Source: Grammothele lineata (lineage: Eukaryota; Basidiomycota; Agaricomycetes; Polyporales; Polyporaceae). Taken from it: 64,000 nt of DNA. The stretch is taken from the NCBI GenBank assembly GCA_002150815.3, contig NDFF03000381.1, positions 62,001-126,000 of the forward strand. The letters are read 5' to 3'. Position 1 is the first letter of the stretch. Each line of letters begins with the position of its first letter. Position numbers and translations under genes: made by a program. Below are positions 10,521-23,825 of this stretch, piece after piece. The notes under the pieces are model-generated. The model had not been told where the DNA came from. It did no database searches and saw only the letters and a program-made list of their open reading frames with translations.

Positions 10521-11926
10521 GGAGGGATTTCGGTGTGTTTTGTCTTACTTTGACTTTGATCATGAGGTGTAATTCATAGCTTTTGTTTCCATTGTTTGAT
10601 GCCTGTAAAACTCCATGCTCTGAGCTAAGTCCTCACGCTCCGTCTGCGACGGCCTCTCATGTCAAAGGGGCGCGACGTTCGTGACATTCATAAATTTCCT
10701 GTGTCGTACGTTACGAGACGTACAGACTGGAGCGCACAGATGCCGAAAAGACTCAGAGCGCATCATTTGTCTAAGTCCGCTCGTCTGCGTTGACACCCAC
10801 AATGAAAAATGTCAGTAACACCGCCCCGACGGGTGAACGACGTAAGGCCGCGCTCCCCCATGCCGATATTCCGGCGTGAGCGAGCGGCAGGGTCCCCGGT
10901 CGAGCCAAACGCTCCGCGCTCAAATAGAACGATGCAGGCCGTGTGCTGTCAAGCCACAATTGGCATTGACAAGAAAGTCCACAATCTTTCCCTAACGAAA
11001 TCGCCCCGCTTTTGAGGAGACTGAACGGCGAAAAGGCACCGGCGAGGTTAAGACGCAAGGTGGTGCATGAGAGGGATCCGAAGGCCCCGCTCAATCCCCG
11101 AGCCATATCCACCTACCCCTCGATTGGTGAGATAGGATCACAGCTTCAAGTCTGAGATGCACTTATGCAACTATTATAGATCAAAATGTAAAACAAGCTC
11201 AAAATGACAAAGCCGAGAGGCATCAATGCTAGGGCACAGAAGGTCAATCATGAGCAGCTTGCGTCCACCGAGAAGTATGTAGTATAAGTACAGTAACCTA
11301 TCAAGGCGAGCTTCTGAGTACGGGAAGTTACGTATCATGACTGGTGGCTAGCGACGTCTTCCCATCTACCTCGCGCATAGTAATGAAAAATACACGAAGG
11401 GAAATAATAGTGCGACATGAGCGCAGCTCCGAGACAACCTGGCAGCCTTGGGCGCAGACGTCTGCCATAACTTGCCCTGAGCGCCAACAGGCGTCAACTC
11501 GTGCCCGTCGCGTCCGAGTCGCGTGGTCGCGGCGCGTTCGTCACAGTGAGGTCACGCGACTGTCACAGGCATGGAAGAACGGTTGGGTTTGTCGGGACAG
11601 GCTAGGACGAGGCCGAGGACGTGTTCTTCCTCTTCCCCGAGGGCTGCTTCCCTCCCGCTCCCCCCGCCGTTTATCCCCGTCATCCCTTCCTCCCTCCCCC
11701 GTATTTTACGACCCCACACACGCCTTGCCTCGCCCCGACTTGGCCACTAATCTGCCCCTGCTTCCGATCTCAACTTTCTCTCTCTCCACTCTTTCAAGCA
11801 GCGATCCGCCAGCGGCATTATCAGCACAACCCAAGCTACGCTCACATTAGATCCCAGTAACGGCAGCGGTCATATCCAGCGATCTCCCACACACCCAACC
11901 AACGTAATCGGGTCTATACGCATGTC
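10521..11926. other. Intergenic region before the RasGEF gene
   Basis: No gene recognised. The last 300 bases (about 11630-11860) are strongly pyrimidine-rich on the plus strand, as is common just upstream of fungal start codons. Confidence 0.5.
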
Positions 11927-14900
11927 ATGCATGTCACGCACCTCCGGATAGACACTACCCTGGCTTCCGCTGGCTCCTCGTCCAGCCGAGATGGTCTCCG
12001 CGCACCGCGCACCCCTCGCACGCCAGGTTCCGCGCCCAGTGCCGCCGGTTCGTCCCGCCTTCTTCGCAGCCCCTCCTCCAACTCCGTCTCTTCCATGCTC
12101 TCCGCGACCTCGCGCGCACCCTCCAGCTCCTCCCACCTCTCCGCAAACTCGGCCCTCCCCACCACGCCCGTGTCCGCCGCATCAAATCACTCTGCTGCTG
12201 CATGGCCCACCATCGATTCGGGGTCTGAAGACGAGGGTTCCGATTCCGAGGAGTTCGTGCTCGCCATGCACGATTTCGCGCCGCAGCAAGCAAACGCGAC
12301 CTGCTTGAGCTTCCGCGCAGGCCAGGTTATTCGGGTCCTCAACCGCGATCCTAGTGGATGGTGGGATGGTGAAGCAGATGGTCGACGAGGATGGTTTCCG
12401 AGTAACTACGTGTCGTCGGAGGTTGGGTTGCTCACCGAGGAGGAGCTTCCAGGCGGAAAGGTGAGCGCTTCACCGCTTGTGAACTTCTTTCTCTGCCTTC
12501 AAATACACGCCCGTGGGGTTCCCCGCGATAGCCCTTCCCGCCTTCTATGCCTCTGAGTCTCAGGTACCCTGTGCGGGTGCGGGTCTGGCTACCGTTCGGT
12601 TATTTCATTCCCTGTGCTGAAGGGGTTGGGAACGATTGTTGCGGAAATCATAGGCATCGTGAGGCAAATCGACTCTTCTGCCCTTCTTCAACACCGAGAT
12701 GCCCTATTTTTCGGGAAATGGCCGGTCTCGGTCGCTACGTTACACCTGCCCGTCTATCTTCCATTTTTGAGGAGTGTTGGTATCATGCCTGGTCCAGCAC
12801 CTGAATCATTAGCCGGATCATGGCGCGAGAACGCCGTTACGTGGAGGGGTAACCGTAGTAGCCTTTTCCTGCCCCATGACAGTACAATTACGCGTATCCT
12901 CGGTGGGCTCGTGGGATGGTTTTATTGCTGCATTTTCAGTGTCCAGACGCCACACCATACCACGGTTGCATCGCGGTGTTATTTTTTACCCGCTGGTTAC
13001 CGTTCGTTCGTCTGCACACTCTGCTTGCTGGATTCTCCCTTTGCATAGGATTCGAACGCGCATATACTGACCGTAGATGGTTTCCGTCTAGAAGCCCCCA
13101 CCTGGCCACAAGAGCACCATGTCCGTCGCCTCCACGACGTCGTGGACTAGTACATCTTCGCGCAAGGGCAAGTCGACGTTCACTCGCACCAACCATCGCC
13201 CAACACCTGCCGACCCGTTCGCCGCGACTATCGACATGTATTGTCCCCCACTCATGCTCCCCCTCCTCCGCGCCCTTTCCCTACTCCAGAACGCCGTTCG
13301 CATGAATCGCGTGCACCACTTCCAGCCAGCGACCGCCTTCATCATCTCATGTGTCCGCGCCCTTCTTGCCGAAATAGGCTGTCTCTCACGCGATGCCGAC
13401 ATCCTCAAAGAACATGGCGTCCTGGCTCAGGAGCGAAAACGCATCCTTTCGGACCTGGCATCTCTAGTTTCACAAGCGAAGCGTGCATCAGACGAATTCG
13501 TCGCCGAGGAGGCGCGGGACACGGAGGTGCAGGCGATGGTACGCCTCGCCGGTCAGCTCTTCGCGCACGTACGAGGTTTCCTTGCTGTCGCGGTGCAGTG
13601 TGGAGTAGACCTACCGGTCAGTGGCCACCGGTCCGTGCGGAGCGACTCTCAGTCGTCGCGGTTAGACGACGAGTGGGGCAACCCGAATGGGACGAGTATG
13701 CAGGATGATATCGGCGACGACGACTTTGCGACCCCTGGGCGTACGGTGAACGGCATTTCCATGCGTGCGAAACGCACGCCCAATGCGAACACCCCTTCCC
13801 GACCGAAGAGTCTTGGTGACTTGAAGATGTCGAAGAAGATTGCGATGGGGGCGGATTACCCGCCTATGCCTACAGGTCCACTCAGGGTCATCCAGCGCAA
13901 ACTGTCTGAGCAGCAGCTCGCTTCGCCCATGCGACATACGTTCGGTTCAGGCACTCCGCGGGGACACAAGCCTGCCCAAGACTCCATCAGCAGCGACTCT
14001 TCGTCATCATCACTGTCCAGCGACTCCGTTGGTACGCCTGCGACCCCTATGTTCCCCTCCGGTCCCGCAACAACCCCAGAACTACTGGATGCGCTACGCT
14101 TCACCCATGACAACTTCCTGTCAACCATTGCCGCGTTCATTGGCCACGCGCATTCTCATTCACGACATTCGCACGCGTCGAGCACAGGTCACATGTATGA
14201 CCTCGTGCGCGAAATTGTCGACGTCGTCTGCAAGTTGCTCACCGTCGTCGAAGCAGTCTTGCGACATCCGGACATCCCCTCTGGGAAGACGGGTAGCTTG
14301 CGCGCGGCGAAGGAGGGATTGTACAATGTCACAAGCACGCTCGCCGACTCTGTGCGGGCGCTCACCGGCCCTCTTCCCGAAGGAATGACAGAGGAAGCGG
14401 AGAAGGAGGGGCTGCTCATATGCGCAACCGATGCTCTTCGTGCGGGTTCCGACCTCACGAACTCGGTCAAGAAGTGCCTCCAGAGAGCAATTGGCGACCG
14501 CCCCCTGGTATTCACGCTGCCGTCACCGGGCGACCCCGAGGGCACGATGTACACACCGCGCAAATTCAGCCACGCACAGAGGGCGTCAATGACGAGTGTC
14601 CGGAGCGTGCCAAGGATACGGACGGCGGAGAGCATACGTGACCTGCATGGCTCGTTTGTCGATGGTGAAGAGGAGGATATGACGATCCAAGTGCAAGACG
14701 TGGACGACGCGGACCCCACCATGACTGTCCAGCGGCATTCGAAGGAGATTGCGATTGTGCAGTCGCCACCCTCGCCTACACCTGCGAATGGCTCAGAAGA
14801 AGTGCTTCCGACACCCATTACCCCCGTCACCCCTGCTGTCCTCCCCCCGGGTGTCCGCCCGTCTCTCGATTCTGCCACGTTACGGTCCGACGCGGCGTCC

Positions 14901-16637
14901 CTTAACTCGTACGCACCCACAGAGGACGACAGGACAACGTGGGAGGGAAGTCACCGTGCGGCGCCGAGTACAGGGACGTTTGAAGAGAAGCTTCTCCGCG
15001 GCGAGCTCCCTTCCCTGCCCGGTGGCGGCCAATTCGCTTCCGCTGTGCTCCCCTGGACGTTCCCTCACGACCACTCGCCCGAGGATGTCGCGTACAACAG
15101 CGACGGCCAGCTCGTCGGTGCAACGCTCGAGGCCCTGGTCGAGCGCATGACGCCACACGACGCGCTTGTAGAGCCCCCATTCGCGGCGGTATTCTTCATG
15201 ACATTCCGTCTGTTCACAAGCCCCATAGAGCTCCTCGAAGCCGTGATCGAACGGTACAACATCGCACCTCCGCCCGGGCTCACTGACACCGACCTCCGCC
15301 TCTGGCAGCAGCGCAAGGGCCTGCCCGTCCGCCTACGCGTCAGCAACTTCATCAAGACGTGGGTTGAAACGTACTGGCGACACTCCACAGACGCAGAAGC
15401 AGTCCCCCTGCTCCTCTCCTTCCTCACCGATGCGCTCGGCGCGATGTTCCCAGGACCCTCGCAGCGCATCCTCGAGCTTGTTCGGCAGCGCGTCGCAGCA
15501 GGCGGTACCGAGGGGCTCTCGCCCAAGCCCCGCGACGCGGGTATCCCGCTGAACCCGCCTACGCTGCCTGGGCCGATCTCGGAGGTGCCGCGGCCCATTA
15601 TGACGAAGAACGTATTGACTGCGCTCCGCGCGCGCAATTACGGTACCGTGTCCGCACCCGACTTCGACCCGCTCGAGCTGGCGCGACAGCTGACGGTGAT
15701 GGAGTGCACGCTCTACTGTGCGATACAGGCCGAGGAGGTGCTCGCGACGGGCTCCAAGGCGGGCTCGAATGCGAGCGTCAGGATGGTCACGTCCCTCAGC
15801 ACGGCAATCACCGGGTGGGTGGCGGAAGGCATCTTGAACGAGCCGGATACGAAGAAGCGCACGGCGCTTGTCAAGTACTTCATCAAGCTGGCCGACCGGT
15901 GTGTGTCGTTGAGGAACTACTCGACACCGCGCTCGATCCTGGCTGCTCTGGATTCTTCGACGATCGCGAGGCTACACCAGACTTGGAACGTGAGTGGGAG
16001 TTTTGATAGTCAGTATGTCGAGCAAGTGCTGACAGGCTGTTCGTTGTAGGGTTTGCCACAGAAGTACAAGAACTTGTTGGAGTCGCTGCGCAAGCTTGCA
16101 GACCACGCCCGTAACTACCATGAGTACCGTTCGCGCCTGCGGAATACAGCCCCACCCGCGGTTCCCTTCCTCGGTATGTCGTTATGTCGTAATCACTTGT
16201 GGATGGCTACTGACATTGCGCACAGGGCTGTACCTCACCGATATCACCTTCTGCCGGGAAGGCAACCCTTCGCACCGGACGTCGCCCAAGGCGCCGGAGA
16301 AGAAGCTCATCAACTTCAACAAGTATCACAAGCTCGCGCGTATCATCCAGGGTAAGCAACGTGACGTCCACTGTCCAATCTTGGTGCTGACCATCGTGCA
16401 GATATGCAGCGTTTCCAAGTACCATACAACCTCAAGGTGATCCCGGAGGTGCAAGCTTACCTCCGGGACGCCTTCGAGAAGTCTCAGAAGCAAGGCGACC
16501 TCCAAGACCTGTACAGGCGCAGTCTCCTCGTCGAGCCGAAACAATCTGCGGAGGCGCCCCCGACCAGCGACGTGCGGCCTCTCTTCGCGTGGGCGAGCAG
16601 GTCTCAGCAGCCAGCGCCGCCCGCGTCCGCTTCATAG
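11927..16637 (+). CDS. CDC25: SH3 domain Ras guanine-nucleotide exchange factor (Cdc25-like)
   Basis: Activates Ras by promoting GDP release at the plasma membrane. Exons: 11927-12460, 13092-15989, 16050-16173, 16226-16351 and 16402-16637, about 1305 residues. A serine/proline-rich head leads to an SH3 domain (about residues 107-165, from FVLAMHDF through GWWDGEADGRRGWFPSNYV). A long low-complexity middle follows. The RasGEF N-terminal module begins near GATLEALVERMTPHDALVEPPF, and the catalytic RasGEF domain (FDPLELARQLTVMECTLYCA, LPQKYKNLLESL, GLYLTDITFCREGNP, LINFNKYHKLARII) runs almost to the end. The first intron would be 631 bases, very long for this window, and phase is kept without any exon inside it. 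The ATG fits the SH3 frame; the true start could be slightly different. Confidence 0.9.
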
Positions 16638-17385
16638 CGCTCGGATACACCTCTTTCCGCCTCACTTCGTATTGGATCTTAATCCCATCTCTGCATTTTT
16701 GTGTCGTTTCGTTATCTCGTTTTGTACTGCATCTTCCGCTCTCTCTTGTACTCCGTTGTAGTCGCATGCATCTCTCCCTCTCTTCTGTGCTATGGACGTA
16801 CCCCCTCATCTACAGTTCGTGTTGTCATAGGGTCTCGCATCTTTTCTTCATCTCTCTCATCTCGTTGTCAAACGTCAACACCATCGCCGTTCGTCTAATC
16901 TTCGCGTGTTTTGTAGATGTCTCCGCCCTGCGTTGGCGCTACATCATCGGGACTCGGACTCCCCTTTCCTTTCATGTTTGACAGCCGCCCATTTCTAGAC
17001 CCAAACAGTCTTATCCCTTCATCCCGGTTGATGCTCTCTCTTCTTTGTCTATGTTGTAGTCCGGACATACCGTCCTCGGATCTTTATGCCAAGGCATTGC
17101 GCCTGGCTCACTCTCCCGCCCATAAGGGTCTCGCAGCGATCAAAATGCTGTATAGTGTACTTGTCCACCGTCTAGTTCACATATTGTTATTCTCCTCTTT
17201 CGCTTATCTCGAAACTATATACTGGATTAAGACTTCCACATCCCGTATGACGTCATAGTCTACCGAGCGTTGAATAGGGGCATCTCATCTACGGACAAGT
17301 ACTCTTACAATGCGACATAAATGACGAATGAGAAAAGTAATCATGCAATATATCAGCACCCCTGAGACGATCTGTGGTCCTAGTC
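16638..17385. other. Convergent 3' region between RasGEF and STS2
   Basis: Pyrimidine-rich on the plus strand from about 16640 to 17070. No gene seen; probably untranslated and terminator sequence of the two tail-to-tail genes. Confidence 0.5.
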
Positions 17386-18604
17386 TCAAGGCTCATAACC
17401 AAGCTCCGCAAGGCGGTAACGCTTGGCCTTTAAACCGAACTCCAGGTAACCCTATAGTATGTCGTCATAAGTAACATGTTATCATCCAGAATTGTGGATC
17501 TGTGCCTACCTGGTAATAACGATACCACAACCCCTCGAGCTTGCTGTCGCCAGCAGTCAGCGCCGCCATGCGGCGGGATGATTCCATCACCTCATCCACC
17601 AGGCAGCGGAGTACTTCCTCTACGGAACGCTGCTCTGCATCAGCCCGAAGATGAACATAGTTCTTCGTCTCCCTTGCTAGTTCTTCCTTGTAGAAGGACA
17701 AACTGATATGGCGATCAGAGCCAGATACAACACTATCAATTCGGGGAGAACAACTTACATGTCGCTTGAGTTGGAAAGGAACCAATGGAAGGTCAGCATC
17801 AGAATCATATGTTAGGCCAAGCGCACGTACTTGCACCCCAAAGTCCAATGCTCCATATACCTACCCAGTGGACGAGCGTAAGTACACAAGTCTCAGACAA
17901 AGGATAAGAAATACGTTGTTACTCACGGAACGACTTGAAGATACGTATCTGCCTCCGCACGCCAGCAGCCCATGAAGGCGAAGTGGATGTACGGGGGCCC
18001 GATACCCGCCCTCGTACGCAAGTAGTATGGAAAGCGCGTGGCGTCTGGCTTGACGAGAACCTTATCCTCCGTGGAGTGCTCGATGTACATCGCAGAGACC
18101 GCGTCGAGCGTGCCCGCGACGATCGCATCCGCCCCATACACGTTCCACAGCTCGTACGTTTCACGCCGAAGGAGCTGTGCGAGCGCATCGAGGACCGGGT
18201 CGGGTTGAGCCTCTCCACGAGCGAAGCGGCCCGTGAAACGCATGACGGCGTCCAGATATCGCGCACCGAGGTCGTCGACGTACATGAGGCACGCGGTGTA
18301 GCGCGCGATGAAGAGACGGTGCGCGTGAGTGGTGTGTCCGTACGTCGTGTCCGCGAGGGCACATGCGCCGTCGATGACCTTGGCGCGGAACGCGGGTGGG
18401 ACATCTGCGGGCCAGGCGGCGATGTCAGCAGCGAGTTTGGCGTGTAGCTCGGCGTCGGAGGAGCTCCTGGGGGACTTGTAGCCACTGCGGCCGAGGAAGT
18501 CGCGGATGATGGTCTTGACCTCTGCGTAATTATCGTGTCTAAGGAGTGTCGGTGAGTAGAGGATGGTTAGGAAGTGTTACGACGTACTCAGGCTGCGCAG
18601 TCAT
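17386..18604 (-). CDS. Trichodiene synthase-like sesquiterpene synthase 2 (STS2)
   Basis: Paralogue of STS1 on the opposite strand. Six exons in gene order: 18588-18604, 17927-18538, 17831-17860, 17759-17764, 17510-17702 and 17386-17451, giving 307 residues. It shares the DFLGRSGY start signature, an aspartate pair in YVDDLGAR, the NSE motif NDILSFYKE (across a 6-nt exon) and a C-terminal AKRYRL with the RY pair. The 30-, 6- and 193-nt exons match STS1 exactly, so the two derive from one ancestral gene. Upstream, CTTTTATA at 18683-18690 reads as a TATA box on the gene strand, about 80 bases from the start. The position after DDLG is Ala, where the classical motif has Asp or Glu. The product is unknown. 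Confidence 0.9.
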
Positions 18605-21600
18605 GTCGGGCAGGACGAGCGTTGCAACTGTGCGGACGAGGGTGTGTGTTGAGTGTGGTATGTGCAGCCGCAAGGCAGCTCACTTTTATACGTCGATCTT
18701 GCTCTGGCATTGATTATATTCGCGACCAGCGACTTGCTCCGATATCGCTCGGCGTTATCTTGAGAGCTGGCGCGTAGAGCGTCTTGACCCAATCATCTCA
18801 AACGTGCTATGAGTAGACTGTGTCATCATGGAAAGAGTTTGCTTCATCAGAAACCCGTTCCTAGTGCGTGGAGACGGCATCTAAGCACAACTTCACAAAG
18901 AGAGCATAGGCCAATACAACGCGTCGTTCGACGAGTCCATGGAGGCCCCGCCGCGGAATCTATTGGAATTCGGAGTTGGGCGTCAGAGTTGAGGCGGGCG
19001 CGATACGGAATGGTGGCGTCGACGTACTGAGCCAAGTACGAACCTTCGCGCTGGTCGGCGCGAAAATATTCTGCATTGATTGCACTCGCGCGCTATCGGG
19101 TTTGCCGCACGTTTGACATTACTACTTCGGAATTCTCTGCATCCTACGAACCGCTCTTCCCGTTCCAATAGTCTGAGGATCGAGTTTCAGCTTGTACTAC
19201 GCACGTCGCGCCACCACATATACTGTGACATATACAATGATGAATAGCCTTGCATTTGGGTACCTTGTTGGTTGTGACAGCGTCAGCCCGACGATCTCGA
19301 CCAGGCTTTGCGGCGTTCATTCGTGCCGGCACATTGTGTGAAAACGACGTCACAAGGGAGTTGCGCTACAAACGCTTTGTTCTAAGTTCTCCGCCGCGAA
19401 AGAACGCCGACGAAGTCGGAGGACACGTTGCGTTAGCCGATGCAATCGTAAACCCGTGCATATTTGCTGCTGTGACGAACCCCCTCTTAAGCGAGTGAAC
19501 ATCGTTTCCTTCGCAGGTTGATCATACGTCCTTGCAGACTGGGTCAAAATCTACGTATATACTCATCCAGAGACAGCTCGGATGAGGGGGACTGAGTTGA
19601 CTACAAATCAACCCTTAGATGATTTACTGCAGCAACGATCTGTTTCAGCAAAGATGACATCGACGTCGACTTCCGATACACTTACTGAGTGGCCGGTGGT
19701 TGCGGCAGTCGCAGGCAGTGATTCGGAGAAGGGAGCAAATTTAGGCGCTTGGAGTATGGTCGGGCGGAGTCGGTGAGCGCTACGACTGAGCGCCGGAAAC
19801 TTTCAACATTCCGATTTCGGATTCTTCCGCTCCCTCAAGCTCAAGTTTCATGCTGTTCTTGTTCCAGCCTTCGCCTATCCATTTGACGATTCCTATCTGA
19901 CTTCGTCACGACTCGAAACAGCTACGGGAGCGAACGCGTGAAGTTACAGTGAGCATTGGCAGTAGTCTTCCTGCTGGTGGCGGTGAACATTGCAGTATGT
20001 TGCTGAAAATTGCCAGTCCAGCCATTGACGAATGCATGCAGTGATCTTCGTCATTTGCGACCAACATGTATCCTGAGTGCATTATGCGATCAATGCATTG
20101 ATAACGGCTTTGACAGGTACGTCTGACTTGTGACAGTTGACGATCATGGAGTTCGAAATGCTTCGCTACTTGACATCATGCTGGTAGGAGAACTGGCGCA
20201 CGGTTGCCCGAGAATGGTCACTTTGAGAGGGTTTGAGAGTGATAATCCATATGCCAGAGTTGGTTCAGGGTAGCCCGACCGACCAACATGGGCTGAAATG
20301 TTTTAGCTTCTCTGCTGAACAGCTCCTTGGTCTCTTCTAGGTTCGACTTCAGGGTGACCACAGCACGACAAGGCCCCCTGGTGATGTCTCCCGGATTTAA
20401 ATTGTGTTCTTGGACGCTGTTGCAGAAATGGGTGCCTGGTAACTTGCGTCTTCTAGCTGCTAGGAAGACATCCTGATAAAGCTCGCATGTTAGTCCTGCG
20501 GCCTTACGTTCTTGCGGCGTGGTGGTGGGACTCGCCTTCACCTGTAGCTCGTTCCAGGAGAGCGGCTCGCTCGGCAGAGCATACGCATCGAATCAGTTCT
20601 TTTGATCGCCTTCACGTCGCCTTCACCTTGACGGGCTGTCTTAAGTAGGCAGTTCATTGATTTGACCGAAAAACGCCGCCGGCATCGTGAAGAAGGCCAG
20701 AGAAGGCCTAGCCGCTGGGGTTAACCGGACGGTGCCAGGTTCCATCTCAACGTCTGTGGCGAGCGAATAGTCGGCTAATATTTGTCCGATACGACCCGAA
20801 CGAACACGAATCCTGTCAACAACCTGTCAGCCGCTGTTGCCACATCCGCACACACACCAGGACATTGATGTCAGTTCAGTCCGCGGTGGCACCGCGGGGC
20901 CCGAATGCATCCGCAGCGATCGTGGACGGAGCGCTTGACATGCCAACGGGTTGTCAGGCGAGTACGTGCATTTATGTTTGGAGGAGACTCACCGTGTTTG
21001 GCGGTGTGGCGCGTACGCTAACCACCGTGTACCGCTAGGTCGCACATGGCCTCTATTGACCGTGAACAGTAAGAGACATTCTCTGACACGCATGAATGGA
21101 CCAGAGCCGTTAGTAGCGGTGGCGGGAGGTGTCAAAGAAGGTGCAATGTGGGCAAGGAGGGCAAGAAGGAGCTCAACAAGCGCTTCACCAAAAAGAACAA
21201 AAGGAGGGCAAAGAGCATTTCAATTTGGCAGCGAAGGGGCGCTCTTGTACTCGCGCCCGGGCCGGAGCCAGCCGCATACCTGCTCCTCGACTCGGCGGAC
21301 TATGGTCTCGTGTCAGCTTCTGTTCTGCTAGCCTCCTTGCCGTTAGCCTCCTTCCATAATCAGAGTGGAGACCTTGCGACAATATCCCCGTTGTTTTACC
21401 CTCCTCGTATTATGCCTCCCTCGGGTGTGCCGCGTTGAGTATATGGCCTACCAACCGGACATCCAGATATCCAGATTGTGTCGGCGCTTACACGACCGTC
21501 CGCTGTTCCGTACGCCGACGCAGTTGTGGAGCAAACTTGAGAAGGTATCGCAACAGTTGCTGTGAAGAGGTGCGCAACGAAACTATGACAATGACTCGTT

Positions 21601-21838
21601 CAACCCGATACAGAAATGCTATGTTACAGTGACGATGAGACACGTGTGAGGACCGGGTGAAAGATGCGGAGGACAACAGCGGTGGACTTAGCGAGAGCGC
21701 TCGGGATACACGGATGATACCGATGACGACGGACGGGCGTGTGAGGTGGCACAGCAGCGGACAGAGAGGGGATAGTGGATACACGATGCGCAGATGGAGC
21801 GGGGGGTATTCGGAAGAGAGGTGTGCGTGCTGAAGACG
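18605..21838. other. Gene-poor interval between STS2 and the DUF6534 gene
   Basis: About 3.2 kb without a supported gene. A 107-codon minus-strand frame at 20218-20541 and a plus-strand frame around 20951-21438 show no recognisable domain, signal or splice-linked partner. The left few hundred bases hold the STS2 promoter. A lineage-specific or decayed gene here cannot be ruled out. Confidence 0.45.
18683..18690 (-). promoter_or_regulatory. TATA box of STS2
   Basis: TATAAAAG on the minus strand, about 80 bases before the STS2 start codon. Confidence 0.45.
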
Positions 21839-23825
21839 CTACCGAATTTCTTCGACGAGGTCTCTGCTCTTGCTAGGGCCACCTGCTGCCGACGTGCCGG
21901 GTTTCGCGCCCTGGTACGTCGCCGGCCGATCAGCACAGCAAATACAAAAGGAGGGGACATTTACTTACATCGTCATAGCCCTCCGTGCGGGACGGGACCA
22001 TGTCGAGCTCTATAATGTTCATCTGGTCACCGGTCTACGACGACCATACACTTCAGTCGCATTGTCGGGTAGGGAAATGGGCCACGCACCTTGATATGCT
22101 GGCTCACGTTGAACTGCACACTCCGCCCGGCGTCGCGAGGACACGCGGGGAGACTGACGGAGCCGGAGCGGTTGCTCGCGTGCTGGTTCAGGCTGTCCTC
22201 TTCGTTGACGCCGCGGCCGCGGTGGGTGTTGCGGAAGTTCAGCCTGAATAGGGCCATATCAGAGAACGTTGTGACGCGGATGGGACCAGGGCGAAGTCAC
22301 GTACATAGCCAGGATGCTGTTGGCATAGACCTTGGTAGACACCCAGTGCATGAGGATCCACTCCTGGCCGTTAGGGAGGGTGAAGAACAGGATCAAAGTC
22401 ACCACTTGAATGATACTATAGTACGCAAGCGATCAGAAGGGTATTAAGCACGCGGGAAACCAGGGGGTACGCACCTGAAGGCCGAACCGCGGTTAAAGCC
22501 ATAGACAACGGTCTGCTCGTACAGGCCTTCTGCCTTGGCCATACCAGGGTTGCGCGCCGGTTGCATGTGGAAGAACATGGCACCAACGATGACGAAGTCC
22601 GTTGCGACAGCCAGGATGAAGCCGAGACCCAAGAACAACTTAACCCGGCCTGAGACGATCTGAGCGAACAAATTCTGTTTCGATCTGTCAGACAGGCTTT
22701 GTCAGAACACACGGCAGAGTTAGAGCGATGTGCCGCATACAGGAACGCAACTCCGGCTGAAAAGAGACTCCTTAGCAGAGCGAGGGGTGCGCAAATCTAT
22801 ACACACTTACCCAGACCGAGTGCTGGAGGTTGATAGGGAACTCCGTTAGGGACACGGCACCTGCAAGTCGCATGACACACTCACCAAGGGCCCCCATAGC
22901 AAGGGCAAACTACAAGGAGAGGTTAACAAATCGCACATCGGAGACAACATGAGATACGCACGATGGTACCCGAGGTTACAAATTTTCTGTTGGAAATTGT
23001 CCATACGCGGAATGCATAATAGCTAATAAAAGCCTGAGAAAGAGCAAAGGGCGGTGGAGTAAAACGCCCATACCATTGGACGATCGCAATAAGAGCGATC
23101 TACGAGGTGTGTCAAGACTATAGTTAGATATCGGTTTCTTGCTACTCACCGACAGTCCTCCCGCGGCCTATGCATGTAACATGACGTCAGCGACACGCGA
23201 GCACAGGGTACCTGAAACGTACGATGAAAGTCCTATGGGCAACGTGAGCGGGTTTTCGACGGCATAAGCGGAAATGAACATACTTCGTTGTAACGAGCGC
23301 GCCGAACTCAAGTAAGAAATCGGTGATAAGGTAGCGATATATCCTGAGTGCCGATCAAGTGACTGCCGACGGCGGAGAAGGGGAAGCGCTCACGTATGCG
23401 AGACTGGTAGAGAAGCGCATGAGATCGGTGGTAGGAACCGGGGATAGCATAGGACTGACCGAGAGTCGTGATAGAAGTGTCCATTGCCCTGATCCGCACG
23501 GCGTTACGTTAGGAGAAGGTAGCCTGAGGGAGAGGAGCATTTGACGCGTACCAGAGAAGTCCAACCTACCGCGATGTAAATTAGACGGCACGAAGAGAGA
23601 TATGACCGCGGTACTTACAGTCCATTTTGTAGGAATAGTGTCCTGAGGGAAGCGCGTAAAGTAGATGTATGTTTCTGGGTGTGGGGCAGAAGCATCAGGG
23701 GGTGATAGGCGCTGGAAAAGCGCGGCAGACGTACGAAAGAAAGTAAGGCCGTAAAGCACTACAGTGAAGATGTAGCCGATGAGCAGAACGCCGAACGTGT
23801 TGGTTAGCTCCTCCGGAGTTGCCAT
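21839..23825 (-). CDS. DUF6534-type seven-helix membrane protein with micro-exons
   Basis: Integral membrane protein of a family expanded in Agaricomycetes; function unknown. Sixteen exons in gene order: 23735-23825, 23619-23674, 23552-23565, 23460-23488, 23394-23403, 23284-23343, 23223-23232, 23150-23167, 23074-23099, 22952-23012 (approximate), 22811-22909, 22475-22659, 22305-22415, 22090-22243, 21969-22022 and 21839-21910, together 349 residues in one frame. Landmarks: LTFFQTYIYFTRFPQD, SHTIYRYLITDF, AIVQCYYAFRVWTISNRKF, a loop before LFLGLGFILAVATDFVIVG, FNRGSAFSIIQVVTLILFF and YANSILAMLNFRN, ending in a polar tail. Exons of 14, 10, 10 and 18 nt are needed to keep the family pattern. The long intron 11 (about 150 bases) could hide another small exon. 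Divergent from CDC123. Confidence 0.82.

Noticed and set aside
12548..13048. Extra RasGEF exon inside the long first intron
   Set aside because: Frames there show no SH3, WW or GEF similarity, and the flanking exons already join in phase.
14189..14920. 243-codon minus-strand frame
   Set aside because: Lies wholly inside the RasGEF coding exon and shows no recognisable protein.
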